DNA from: Alphaproteobacteria bacterium
Lineage (GTDB): Bacteria; Pseudomonadota; Alphaproteobacteria; UBA11136
Length of the DNA stretch: 32,799 nt
Reading direction: 5' to 3'
Assembly (NCBI GenBank): GCA_030739855.1
Contig: JASLYJ010000001.1
Location: 70,998 to 103,796, forward strand
Part shown: positions 9,261 to 18,570 of the stretch, piece after piece
How the letters are laid out: every line of letters begins with the position of its first letter
Numbering within the stretch: position 1 is the first letter of the stretch
Program-made: the position numbers and the translations under genes
Notes under the pieces: model-generated
Database searches by the model: none
What the model was told of the DNA's origin: nothing
The model's input: only the letters and a program-made list of their open reading frames with translations

Positions 9261-10337
9261 ATGACATTAAAGCAAAAGACGAAACACACTTCTTCTCCCT
9301 CTAAAAAACCTATTCTCCAGGTGCTTAATGGGAAGAGTTTGAATCCACCTCCCTTTTGGTTAATGCGTCAAGCCGGACGATATCTTCCTGAATACCGAAA
9401 AGTTCGTAGCCAAGTAGAAAATTTTCTAAATCTTTGTCTCACTCCGAAACACGCCGTTGAGGTGACGCTTCAACCTATCCGGCGTTACAATATGGATGCT
9501 GCTATTCTTTTTTCAGATATCCTTATGGTACCTTATGCCTTAGGACAGAATGTGGATTTTAGGAAAAGCGAAGGACCGGTTTTAGAAAAGTTATCTAATA
9601 TTTCCAAGTTCTGTGATTTTAATATTGAAACTTTTCATCACTCCCTCGGACCGGTGTATGAAACTATTAACTTAGTAAAGGAAGAGCTGGACAATAATAC
9701 GACTCTAATCGGTTTTTGTGGAGCACCGTGGACAGTAGCTACTTATATGATAGAAGGAGGTAGTACTCGTGATTTTACTCGAGTAATGTCCTTTGCTCGT
9801 TCACAACCAGAGGCGTTCCATGGTCTCCTTTCCATTCTTATAGAAGCTTCATTTCATTACCTAAATAAACAGATAACTTCCGGAGCAGAAGTTATTCAAA
9901 TTTTTGATAGCTGGGCCGGTGTTTTGAATGAAAAAGAATTCCGGCAATGGGTTATCAAGCCCACAAAAGAAATTATTCAACGGCTTCATGTGCAGCATCC
10001 CCATATACCTGTCATCGGTTTCCCCAGACAGGCAGGACCGCTTTACACAGACTACATAAAAGAAACTGGTGTGACGGCTATAAGTCTGGACCAAACGGCT
10101 TCTGTTGCCTGGGTAGCCAAGAACATTCAACCGCTCTGTGCAGTTCAGGGGAATCTTGATCCCCGCGTGCTTGTTGCCGGTGGAGAGGCGATGCAAGAAT
10201 CTCTGCAGGAGATTCTTTCAACCTTAGGAGAGGCGCCCTTCATCTTTAATCTTGGTCATGGCATATTGCCGACCACGCCGCCGGAACATGTGGCCGAACT
10301 AACCGCTTGTATCCGCTCCTGGTCCCAGAAAACCTAG
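9261..10337 (+). CDS. hemE: Uroporphyrinogen decarboxylase
   Basis: PPFWLMRQAGRYLPEYR, FSDILMVPYALGQ, GFCGAPWTVATYMIEGG, FDSWAG, GNLDPRVL, FNLGHGILPTTPPEHV. Start chosen at MTLKQKTK (9261) rather than the in-frame upstream start at 9159. Confidence 0.95.
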   Translation: MTLKQKTKHTSSPSKKPILQVLNGKSLNPPPFWLMRQAGRYLPEYRKVRSQVENFLNLCLTPKHAVEVTLQPIRRYNMDAAILFSDILMVPYALGQNVDFRKSEGPVLEKLSNISKFCDFNIETFHHSLGPVYETINLVKEELDNNTTLIGFCGAPWTVATYMIEGGSTRDFTRVMSFARSQPEAFHGLLSILIEASFHYLNKQITSGAEVIQIFDSWAGVLNEKEFRQWVIKPTKEIIQRLHVQHPHIPVIGFPRQAGPLYTDYIKETGVTAISLDQTASVAWVAKNIQPLCAVQGNLDPRVLVAGGEAMQESLQEILSTLGEAPFIFNLGHGILPTTPPEHVAELTACIRSWSQKT

Positions 10338-10364
10338 GGGGCATACCGCAGGGACACTTGGGGA

Positions 10365-11423
10365 ATGACTCGGAAGAAAATCGCGGTAGTGCTTTTTAAT
10401 CTCGGAGGTCCTGACAATAGAGACTCCGTCAAGCCGTTCCTCTTCAATCTTTTCAATGACCCAGATATCCTGGGCATATCCTGGCCCCTGCGCCCGTTGA
10501 TCGCGGGCCTTATTTCTTCCTTACGAGCGCCCACAGCACGAAAGATCTATGCCCACCTAGGGGGCAGCTCCCCACTTCTCGCCAACACCAAGGCCCAATC
10601 AAATGCCCTTTCTCGCCTGTTGAACGAGGAAGAAGATGAATACCAGGTTTTTGTGGTCATGCGCTATTGGCATCCAAGAAGCGATGAAACCGCGCGGCAG
10701 ATTCAGGACTTTGCACCTCACCGCATAATTCTTCTTCCCCTCTATCCGCAATTCTCAAAAACCACCACAGGATCGTCCTGCAAAGATTGGAAACGGGCCG
10801 CGCGAAAAATAGGACTGGATGTACCCACAACGACCATCTGCTGCTATCCCACAGTGCCTGGACTGATCGCCGCGCAGAAAGAACAGGTGAAGCAGGCCCT
10901 GTGCGGACTTCAGCTAGACAGCGCGCCGCGCAGCCGACCGCGGGTCCTGTTTTCCGCCCATGGTTTACCGAAACGCACGGTGGCTGGCGGCGACCCCTAT
11001 CAGTGGCAGGTAGAACAAACGGTAGCGCGGATCGTGGTTGAGCTTAAAGACACGCCAGATGTGCCGGATTTTGACGGCATTGTCTGTTATCAGAGCCGGG
11101 TCGGACCGATGGAATGGATTGGCCCCCCCACCACGGGCGAACTCACACGTGCGGGCAAAGACGGAGTGCCGGTCATTGTGGTCCCCATTGCCTTCGTTTC
11201 AGAACATGCGGAAACTCTGGTGGAGCTCGATGTGGAATACCGTCGCTTTGCTCAAGAACAGGGCGTGACAACCTATATACGTCTTCCCGCCGTCGGAGTC
11301 TCTGCCCCCTTTATTGGAGCCTTGAAAGATTTGATAAAAGAGGCGGCGGGCAGTGACACTTCCTTGCGTTCTTGTGAGGGTTTGCGACTCTGCCCGCAAG
11401 AATTTGCTCATTGTTTGCAATGA
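10365..11423 (+). CDS. hemH: Ferrochelatase
   Basis: VVLFNLGGPDN, PLYPQFSKTTTGS, LFSAHGLPKRTVAGGDPYQWQVEQT, FVSEHAETLVELDVEYR. Confidence 0.94.
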   Translation: MTRKKIAVVLFNLGGPDNRDSVKPFLFNLFNDPDILGISWPLRPLIAGLISSLRAPTARKIYAHLGGSSPLLANTKAQSNALSRLLNEEEDEYQVFVVMRYWHPRSDETARQIQDFAPHRIILLPLYPQFSKTTTGSSCKDWKRAARKIGLDVPTTTICCYPTVPGLIAAQKEQVKQALCGLQLDSAPRSRPRVLFSAHGLPKRTVAGGDPYQWQVEQTVARIVVELKDTPDVPDFDGIVCYQSRVGPMEWIGPPTTGELTRAGKDGVPVIVVPIAFVSEHAETLVELDVEYRRFAQEQGVTTYIRLPAVGVSAPFIGALKDLIKEAAGSDTSLRSCEGLRLCPQEFAHCLQ

Positions 11424-11439
11424 AGGAAAAGAAGAAATT

Positions 11440-11889
11440 ATGATGGAATTCTTGGTCGAGCTCTACCAGTGGAACAAAGCGCTGCATATCATCGGAGTAA
11501 TTTCTTGGATGGCGGCGCTTCTCTACCTGCCGCGGCTCTACGTTTATCATTGTGACGCCGAACCAGGGTCCCAGGTTTCGGAGATGCTTAAAACCATGGA
11601 GCGGCGGCTGCTCAAGGTGATCATGACTCCAGCCATGGTTTTTGCTCTTATCTTCGGAGCTCTACTGCTGTTAACGTCTGGCATGGGGGGTTGGGGTACG
11701 TTTTGGCTGTACCTGAAGCTGATCTTTGTAACAGGGCTGTTACTGTTTCACGGTTTTTTGGCGCGGTGGCGCAAAGAATTTGAGATCGATGCCAACCGGC
11801 GCCCAGCCCGCTTCTATCGTGTCGCCAACGAAATTCCTACGTTGCTGATGATCATCATTGTCATCTTAGTGGTGATCAAGCCGTCTTGA
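11440..11889 (+). CDS. hemJ: Protoporphyrinogen oxidase HemJ-like membrane protein
   Basis: NKALHIIGVISWMAALLYLPRLYVYH...LKLIFVTGLLLFHGFLARWRKEF. Start at MMEFLVELYQW (11440); the longer ORF from 11353 overlaps hemH. Confidence 0.92.
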   Translation: MMEFLVELYQWNKALHIIGVISWMAALLYLPRLYVYHCDAEPGSQVSEMLKTMERRLLKVIMTPAMVFALIFGALLLLTSGMGGWGTFWLYLKLIFVTGLLLFHGFLARWRKEFEIDANRRPARFYRVANEIPTLLMIIIVILVVIKPS

Positions 11890-12132
11890 TGCCACCAAGA
11901 AAACAAACCTTAAGCGCAACCTGAGGGAATCTTTGTTTGACTTGATTTCTTCTGTCGGGTAAGTCACAGAGGATCTTATCCGATATTTGCACCCCCCACT
12001 TGCTTCGGGCTTCTCTCGCAAGCCCCTCCATCTCTGGACGTTCGCAGCCGACAGTCTGGCAAAACCCTACCCTTCGGCGCTTCTTCGTCTCCTTCCAGCC
12101 TTTCTTTCTGACTCTAGCATCAGAATCGAACC
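11890..12132 (+). promoter_or_regulatory. C-rich, G-poor 5' leader of rho
   Basis: Non-coding leader with C/T-rich stretches from about 11991 to 12130 and a hairpin GGGCTT(12007-12012)/AAGCCC(12020-12025). Confidence 0.4.
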
Positions 12133-13389
12133 ATGCATCTTCAAGAACTTAAGTCCAAACCCCCAGGTGATCTGCTCGCTTTTGCCGAGGAGCTGGAAAT
12201 AGAAAACGCCAGCAACCTGCGCAAACAGGACATGATGTTCGCTATCCTCAAGAGGCTAGCAGACAACGACACCTCCATTTACGGAGATGGTGTCCTTGAG
12301 GCGCTTCAAGACGGATTCGGTTTTCTGCGCTCCCCAGAGGCCAACTATCTTCCTGGTCCTGGCGATATTTATGTCTCGCCAAACCAAATCCGCCGTTTCG
12401 GACTGCGCACCGGTGATACTGTAGAAGGAGAAATTCGCGCACCCAAAGAAAGCGAACGCTATTTCGCACTTCTCAAGGTCAACAAAATCAATTTTGCAGA
12501 GCCGGGAAAGGTCAAGCACCGCATCAATTTTGATAATCTGACCCCGCTTTATCCCGAAGAACATCTGCAAATGGAAATGAAGGACCCCACCCTGAAGGAT
12601 CCCACCGCACGCATCCTCGATCTGATTACGCCCATGGGGAAAGGACAGCGTGCGCTCATCGTATCGCCCCCGCGAGTGGGCAAGACCATGATGTTGCAAA
12701 ATATCGCCCATGCCGTCACAGCCAACCATTCCGAGGCTTATCTCATCGTCCTTCTTATTGACGAAAGACCCGAGGAAGTCACCGATATGAAACGCTCGGT
12801 AAACGGGGAGGTTATCAGCTCCACATTCGATGAACCCGCCACGCGCCATGTACAGGTGGCCGATATGGTTATTTCTAAAGCCAAACGTCTTGTGGAACAC
12901 AAGCGCGACGTGGTGATCCTTCTCGACTCCATTACCCGTTTGGCACGAGCTTACAATACCGTGGTGCCAAGCTCTGGTAAGGTGTTGACAGGTGGCGTTG
13001 ACTCGAACGCTCTGCAGCGGCCAAAACGTTTTTTCGGTGCTGCCAGAAATGTAGAGGAAGGGGGGTCTCTCACCATCATCGGCACGGCCCTGATTGACAC
13101 CGGCTCACGGATGGATGAAGTGATTTTTGAGGAATTCAAGGGCACTGGCAATTCAGAGATCATCCTCGATCGCAAGCTGGCCGACAAACGCACCTTCCCC
13201 GCCATAGACGTCACCAAGTCGGGCACTCGAAAGGAAGAGCTGCTTGTGGACAAGGATACACTGGCAAAAATGTGGGTACTGCGCCGAATTCTCATGCCTA
13301 TGGGGACCACTGATGCCATGGATTTCCTCATGAGCAAACTGAAGGAAACCAAAACCAACAGTGATTTTTTCGATTCTATGAACAATTGA
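12133..13389 (+). CDS. rho: Transcription termination factor Rho
   Basis: [85 protein letters not shown]. Confidence 0.97.
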   Translation: MHLQELKSKPPGDLLAFAEELEIENASNLRKQDMMFAILKRLADNDTSIYGDGVLEALQDGFGFLRSPEANYLPGPGDIYVSPNQIRRFGLRTGDTVEGEIRAPKESERYFALLKVNKINFAEPGKVKHRINFDNLTPLYPEEHLQMEMKDPTLKDPTARILDLITPMGKGQRALIVSPPRVGKTMMLQNIAHAVTANHSEAYLIVLLIDERPEEVTDMKRSVNGEVISSTFDEPATRHVQVADMVISKAKRLVEHKRDVVILLDSITRLARAYNTVVPSSGKVLTGGVDSNALQRPKRFFGAARNVEEGGSLTIIGTALIDTGSRMDEVIFEEFKGTGNSEIILDRKLADKRTFPAIDVTKSGTRKEELLVDKDTLAKMWVLRRILMPMGTTDAMDFLMSKLKETKTNSDFFDSMNN

Positions 13390-13426
13390 TTAACAAACTA
13401 AGAACAACTCACACCCGGATCGCAAT

Positions 13427-13894
13427 CTAGAACACTAACTGCCCCTCTAAACTCAACAGTTGCTGTTTGGTAGAGGCCCCCTCTCCGCCAGTAAAACCAC
13501 CCAATGTGCCGCTCTTCCTTATCACCCGATGACAGGGAATTAAAATGAGGAAGGGGTTTTTCCCCGCTGCCATTCCCACCGCACGCGGTGCCGTGTACAG
13601 CTCCCGAGCGATGGAGTCGTAACATCTGGTTTCCCCAAAAGGAATTTTGGCAATGGCCCGCCAGACGGATTGCTGAAATTGAGTTCCTTGAGGTTTGATG
13701 GGAAGATCAAATATCCGGCGTTTTCCTTGGAAGTATTCTTCCATTTGCTGTGCCGCACTTTTCAACAACGGACTGAAGGAAGCGTTGACGGGTTGCTTAG
13801 GCCCCTTGGGACACCAAGTTACGGCGGAGATCAAACCGGCTTGTTCTCTGATCACAAGCATGCCCGGGGATATATCAAGGACGATTGCATTCAT
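13427..13894 (-). CDS. ogt: Methylated-DNA--[protein]-cysteine S-methyltransferase
   Basis: Active-site motif LILIPCHRVIRKSGTLGGFTGG; FQQSVWRAIAKIPFGETRCYDSIARE. Confidence 0.93.
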   Translation of the reverse strand: MNAIVLDISPGMLVIREQAGLISAVTWCPKGPKQPVNASFSPLLKSAAQQMEEYFQGKRRIFDLPIKPQGTQFQQSVWRAIAKIPFGETRCYDSIARELYTAPRAVGMAAGKNPFLILIPCHRVIRKSGTLGGFTGGEGASTKQQLLSLEGQLVF

Positions 13895-14199
13895 GACAGT
13901 ATGCCTTCAAGACAGTCTTTCGGCGCCCTAGTATCAGTGACCGAAGACAGGCAACTCGAGGGGCTACAGACGTAGGCCGTGGACTTCGCGCTGATCATTT
14001 CCTTTCCATTTGGCGGATGAGTGGCTGGCCGAGCACCCAGGTCCTCGTAAACGCCTATCGCTATATTGGGCAAAGAGAGAAGGGCGTCTCAACCTTAAAA
14101 TTCCCGGGAACGCTTATCTATGCTTGTCCTCGCAATGGTTTTACTCCCACCCATATGATAGATTTACCTGGTATGGTCCCGTGAAATGACCCATCCCTA

Positions 14200-15651
14200 G
14201 TGACGACTCAAACCATATACGCGCCTTGTAGTGGCCGGGGACAGGCCGCTATCGTTGTGATCCGCCTCTCTGGGGGTCAGGCAGGGACGGTAGTGTCTGC
14301 CCTCACCGGCGGTGAGCCGCCCCCTTCCCGTCAGGCACGACTGCGGCGGATATGTGATCCTGTCTCGGGAGAGGAAATCGACCGCGGCTTGGTAGTCTGG
14401 TTCCCCGCTCCCCACAGCTTCACCGGGGAAGATATGGCGGAGTTGCACCTGCATGGCAGCGGAGCTGTGACTGCGCGTATCATGGAGATTCTTTCCCAAC
14501 AGCCACACATGTGCCTAGCTGAGGCCGGTGAGTTTACCCGGCGTGCCTTTGAAAACGGGAAAATAGATTTAACCTCGGCGGAAGGAATCGCCGACCTTGT
14601 AGCGGCCGAGACCGAGGCCCAGCGCGTCCAAGCTCTGAGGCAGATGGAAGGGGCTCTGGGGCGGCACTATGAATCTTGGCGCTCGAAATTAGTCACAGCC
14701 CTAGCACATATGGAAGCCGGTATAGATTTCTCCGATGAGGACCTCCCCCCTCGCCTCATGGCACGGAATTTTGACGATATTTTGATGGTTTATAATGAAA
14801 TAACACAACATCTTGATGATAAATGCCGGGGTGAACGTTTGCGTGAAGGAATTTGCGTCACCATTTTAGGCCCCCCCAATGTAGGGAAATCTAGCCTGCT
14901 CAACGCTCTTGCACAAAAAGACGCAGCCATCGTAACGTCCACCTCCGGCACTACGCGGGATGTGATTGAGGTGCATCTGGACCTCGGCGGCTATCCCGTG
15001 ACCCTAGTAGACACAGCGGGGCTGCGTGCCTCCACCGACGAAGTTGAAAATGAAGGCGTACGCCGCGCCGTTGAAAAAGCCCGCAAGGCCGACATAAAAC
15101 TGGTAGTGATTTCTCCGGATGTGTCGCCCACTCATTGCGAAGAAGCCTTGCGATTCTGTGATGGGGAGGCGTTGCTTCTTCTGAATAAGAACGATTTGCT
15201 TCCCGATTTTCCCGAATTTGAATTTCCGCTGGGACGGCAAAGCTATGAAACTCGGGGAAACATTTCCATGAGCGTCAAAACCGGCGCCGGCCTTCCCCAA
15301 TTGTTCGAATGCCTTGAAAACCGCTTCCGCGAATGGTTTTCCCACCTTTCGTCAGAAACTCCAAGTCTGACCCGCCACCGCCACCGCCAAGCCCTGGAAG
15401 AATGCCAGGCTTGTCTAGCGCGAGTCCTCGACAGAATGAAAAGTGAGGCAATTCCTGAAAAAACAGCCTTTGCTGGCGCGGACGGCGCCTCTCTTGACCA
15501 CGCTTCTACGGCGCCGCAGGGGCCCGTGGATGGGGAGCTGGCGGCTGAGGATTTGCGTCTAGCCACGCGGTGTCTCGGGAGGATTACCGGGCGTGTGGAC
15601 GTGGAGGACGTTCTGGACGTGATTTTCAGTGATTTCTGTATCGGAAAATAG
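14200..15651 (+). CDS. mnmE: tRNA modification GTPase MnmE (TrmE)
   Basis: TIYAPCSGRGQAAIVVIRLSG, GPPNVGKSSLLNALAQKDAAIVTSTSGTTRDVIE, C-terminal CIGK; GTG start. Confidence 0.96.
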   Translation: MTTQTIYAPCSGRGQAAIVVIRLSGGQAGTVVSALTGGEPPPSRQARLRRICDPVSGEEIDRGLVVWFPAPHSFTGEDMAELHLHGSGAVTARIMEILSQQPHMCLAEAGEFTRRAFENGKIDLTSAEGIADLVAAETEAQRVQALRQMEGALGRHYESWRSKLVTALAHMEAGIDFSDEDLPPRLMARNFDDILMVYNEITQHLDDKCRGERLREGICVTILGPPNVGKSSLLNALAQKDAAIVTSTSGTTRDVIEVHLDLGGYPVTLVDTAGLRASTDEVENEGVRRAVEKARKADIKLVVISPDVSPTHCEEALRFCDGEALLLLNKNDLLPDFPEFEFPLGRQSYETRGNISMSVKTGAGLPQLFECLENRFREWFSHLSSETPSLTRHRHRQALEECQACLARVLDRMKSEAIPEKTAFAGADGASLDHASTAPQGPVDGELAAEDLRLATRCLGRITGRVDVEDVLDVIFSDFCIGK

Positions 15652-15695
15652 ACCTCCATGTGTTGCGACCAAATACGGACAGATTTTTGCGGTGG

Positions 15696-15711
15696 TGTTG
15701 CACGTGAAGCA
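15696..15711. promoter_or_regulatory. parS: Degenerate parS-like site
   Basis: TGTTGCACGTGAAGCA matches 14/16 of TGTTTCACGTGAAACA; lies in the mnmE-mnmG intergenic gap. Confidence 0.5.
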
Positions 15712-15806
15712 GTAAGCTCGACTCCTCATTTTTTGAGAAGAAGTCTTCTTTTCGCAAAGATAGATAACAGAAGCAAAAATCCACGGCTAAGGCCGGCAAT
15801 CTTATC

Positions 15807-17714
15807 ATGATCAGCCCGAGAACCGATTTTGATGTGATCGTAATAGGTGGCGGCCACGCCGGCTGTGAGGCGGCGGCGGCGGCGGCGCGTATGGGCGCGC
15901 GCACGGTTCTTATTACCCAGCGGCTGGACACCATCGGAGAAATGTCCTGCAATCCCTCCATAGGCGGCCTTGGAAAAGGGCATCTGGTAAAGGAAATCGA
16001 TGCGCTTGACGGGCTCATGGGGCGCGCTGTCGACCGTGCGGGGATCCAATTCCGTATTCTCAACCGCAGCAAAGGGCCCGCCGTACAGGGACCCAGAGCC
16101 CAAGCCGACAGAGAGCTATATCGTCGGGCTATGGTTAATCTGCTTTCTAGCCAGCCAGGCCTAGAAATTTGCCAAGGTTCGGTGGAAGATTTGCGGATTG
16201 AAGCCGGGAGGGCCACACCTTCCCGCGTAACCGGCGTGGTTCTGGATGGTGGAATCGCGCTCTCTGCCGCCGCAGTGGTTCTCTCCACGGGCACCTTTCT
16301 GTGCGGCATGATTCATATTGGCGACAAACGAGTCGCGGCAGGGCGATATGGCGACGCCCCGGCGCTTGGCTTGTCCCAGCGGCTTGAACAGGCTGGATTT
16401 CGGCTTGGCCGGCTTAAGACGGGTACGCCGCCGCGGATCGACAATCGCACTGTGCGGTGGGAAGGACTCCAGGTTCAGAGGGGCGACGACCCACCCCGAC
16501 CCTTTTCCACCATGACCCATTCCATCGACACACCACAGCTACCGTGTCACATCACCACCACTACGGAACAGACCCATACGGTGATCCGCAACAACCTCCA
16601 CAAGTCGCCTCTTTATTCGGGTCGGATCGAGAGCAGCGGACCCCGCTATTGCCCTTCTATCGAAGAGAAGGTGGTGCGCTTCGCTGAGAAAACCGGACAC
16701 AGGGTTTTTCTTGAGCCCGAGGGATTGGATAGTGACACAGTCTACCCCAACGGGATTTCCACCTCGCTTCCAGAAGAGACACAAGAGCACTTTCTACAAA
16801 CCATTCCTGGACTCGAAATAGCGCGAATAGTCCAGCCAGGATATGCCGTTGAATACGATTTCGTGGACCCTAGGGAACTGCGGCCTACCTTGGAAGCTAA
16901 ACGCATACTTGGCCTTTTCCTGGCCGGACAGATCAATGGCTCCACCGGCTACGAAGAAGCTGCAGCCCAGGGCTTAATAGCAGGGATCAATGCGTCGCTT
17001 TCCATCAGCGGCGCTCGTCCATTTCTTCTCGACCGGTCCCAAGCCTACATAGGGGTCATGATTGACGACCTTGTCACAAAGGGCGCTTCCGAGCCCTATC
17101 GTATATTCACGTCGCGGGCCGAATACCGCATTCGTCTTCGCGCTGACAATGCCGACTTACGTCTCACTCGTTTGGGAATGGAAGTGGGCTGTGTGTCCAG
17201 TGCTCGTGCTCGCGTCTGCGCTGAAAAAGCATCTGCTCTCGAGCACGCCCGTGCGCGGCTTGATCAATATCATGCTACGCCCGGTCAGCTTGTGTCTCTG
17301 GGCCTGGAGGTGGGGCGTGACGGAAAGAAACGAAGTGCTTTCCAATGGCTGACCTGCCCCGGCATCACTCTCAAACAGCTAGCGGTCCTTTGGCCGGAAC
17401 TGGAAGAAATTACGGCAGCAGTGGCGGAACAGGTGAAGATTGATGCCACCTATGATGCTTATCTCAAAAGACAAGATGCCGACATTCAGGCCTTTCATCG
17501 GGATGAATCCTTACGTCTTGATCCCGACCTCGATTTTGGTTCCATCGGGAGCTTGACGACAGAAGCACGGGAAAAACTCAACGTCGTGCGTCCCGCGACC
17601 CTTGGCGCTGCCGCCCGCATTCCTGGCCTTACCCCGGCGGCGATTATGGCCTTGCTGCGCCATGTACAGCGTCGGGAAGACGGAGACCTCGGGCCGGCCT
17701 CGCGAAAGGGCTAG
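15807..17714 (+). CDS. mnmG: tRNA uridine-5-carboxymethylaminomethyl modification enzyme MnmG (GidA)
   Basis: [88 protein letters not shown]. Confidence 0.97.
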   Translation: MISPRTDFDVIVIGGGHAGCEAAAAAARMGARTVLITQRLDTIGEMSCNPSIGGLGKGHLVKEIDALDGLMGRAVDRAGIQFRILNRSKGPAVQGPRAQADRELYRRAMVNLLSSQPGLEICQGSVEDLRIEAGRATPSRVTGVVLDGGIALSAAAVVLSTGTFLCGMIHIGDKRVAAGRYGDAPALGLSQRLEQAGFRLGRLKTGTPPRIDNRTVRWEGLQVQRGDDPPRPFSTMTHSIDTPQLPCHITTTTEQTHTVIRNNLHKSPLYSGRIESSGPRYCPSIEEKVVRFAEKTGHRVFLEPEGLDSDTVYPNGISTSLPEETQEHFLQTIPGLEIARIVQPGYAVEYDFVDPRELRPTLEAKRILGLFLAGQINGSTGYEEAAAQGLIAGINASLSISGARPFLLDRSQAYIGVMIDDLVTKGASEPYRIFTSRAEYRIRLRADNADLRLTRLGMEVGCVSSARARVCAEKASALEHARARLDQYHATPGQLVSLGLEVGRDGKKRSAFQWLTCPGITLKQLAVLWPELEEITAAVAEQVKIDATYDAYLKRQDADIQAFHRDESLRLDPDLDFGSIGSLTTEAREKLNVVRPATLGAAARIPGLTPAAIMALLRHVQRREDGDLGPASRKG

Positions 17715-17820
17715 TTGAGCACGGGAAGGGACCATCTCCCAGAGGGGCGGAGGCGGGCCAGTCACCGGGAGAGTTGTTTCTGAGGGCTCTTATTTATTCT
17801 TTTTCTCCATACCAGATATT

Positions 17821-17844
17821 GTATATATATATAAATTATCCACA
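17821..17844 (+). promoter_or_regulatory. Perfect DnaA box (TTATCCACA) preceded by a TA-repeat tract
   Basis: gTATATATATATAAA (17822-17835) directly followed by TTATCCACA (17836-17844) in the mnmG-rsmG gap. Confidence 0.55.
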
Positions 17845-17906
17845 TGAACTAGGATGTCTTTCAGACGAAATTGCCCTGAGCATCATAAAAAGATAGAAAC
17901 TCCCTT

Positions 17907-18560
17907 ATGGAGCGACAATCCACCATGTCCCCACAAGCCTTCGCTGAGGCACTCACTGTTTCACGTGAAACATTGGACCGTCTTTGCTGCTACGGAGCGC
18001 TCTTGGAAAAATGGCAGAAGAAAATCAACCTGGTGAGTGCGGATACTCTTTCCGATCTGTGGCGACGACATATGCTGGATTCAGCGCAGCTTCTGGCCCC
18101 TGTAAACGCCCTTGAGACAAAAAACCCTGTAATCTTTGATTTGGGAAGCGGGGCGGGCTTCCCGGGGATGGTTCTTGCTATCATGGGTGCGGGCGAGGTA
18201 CATCTGGTGGAAAGTGATCAGCGCAAATGTGCCTTTCTGGGGGAAGTGGCACGGGCAACGGGCACCACCCTAGCCATTCATGATTCCCGGGCGGAAAATC
18301 TTTCTTCCCGGCCGGTGGACATCGTTACAGCCCGAGCGCTGGCGCCGTTGCACAAGACCCTTGGCTATGCTGAGCTCTTATTGGGAGACAAAACCGTCTG
18401 TTTTTTTCTCAAGGGCCGTCATGCGAGGGAAGAATTGACCCAGGCATCAAAAAAATGGAATATGCGAGTAGAAAACATTCAAAGTCTTAGCTCCCCCTCT
18501 GGAACCATCCTGAGGATCGACCATCTGGCCCGGAGGCCTTCGGGAAAAAGAAATAAATAG
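17907..18560 (+). CDS. rsmG: 16S rRNA (guanine527-N7)-methyltransferase RsmG (GidB)
   Basis: NLVSADTLSDLWRRHMLDSAQL, VIFDLGSGAGFPGMVLAI, VESDQRKCAFLGEVAR. Confidence 0.95.
   Translation: MERQSTMSPQAFAEALTVSRETLDRLCCYGALLEKWQKKINLVSADTLSDLWRRHMLDSAQLLAPVNALETKNPVIFDLGSGAGFPGMVLAIMGAGEVHLVESDQRKCAFLGEVARATGTTLAIHDSRAENLSSRPVDIVTARALAPLHKTLGYAELLLGDKTVCFFLKGRHAREELTQASKKWNMRVENIQSLSSPSGTILRIDHLARRPSGKRNK
17957..17972. promoter_or_regulatory. parS: Perfect parS centromere-like site for ParB
   Basis: TGTTTCACGTGAAACA, the exact 16-bp palindromic consensus, within rsmG codons for VSRET and about 0.6 kb upstream of parA. Confidence 0.95.
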
Positions 18561-18570
18561 AGGCGAAAAC

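Noticed and set aside
12256-12900. 214-aa minus-strand ORF opposite rho
   Set aside because: Antisense to highly conserved rho motifs; not supported as a protein.
15868-15890. GCG trinucleotide run in mnmG
   Set aside because: Encodes the normal Ala-rich [19 protein letters not shown]-binding segment of MnmG; not an unusual microsatellite.
15626-16309. 227-aa minus-strand ORF opposite the start of mnmG
   Set aside because: Shadow ORF caused by high-GC codon bias in mnmG; low-complexity Ala/Ser/Arg/Pro composition.
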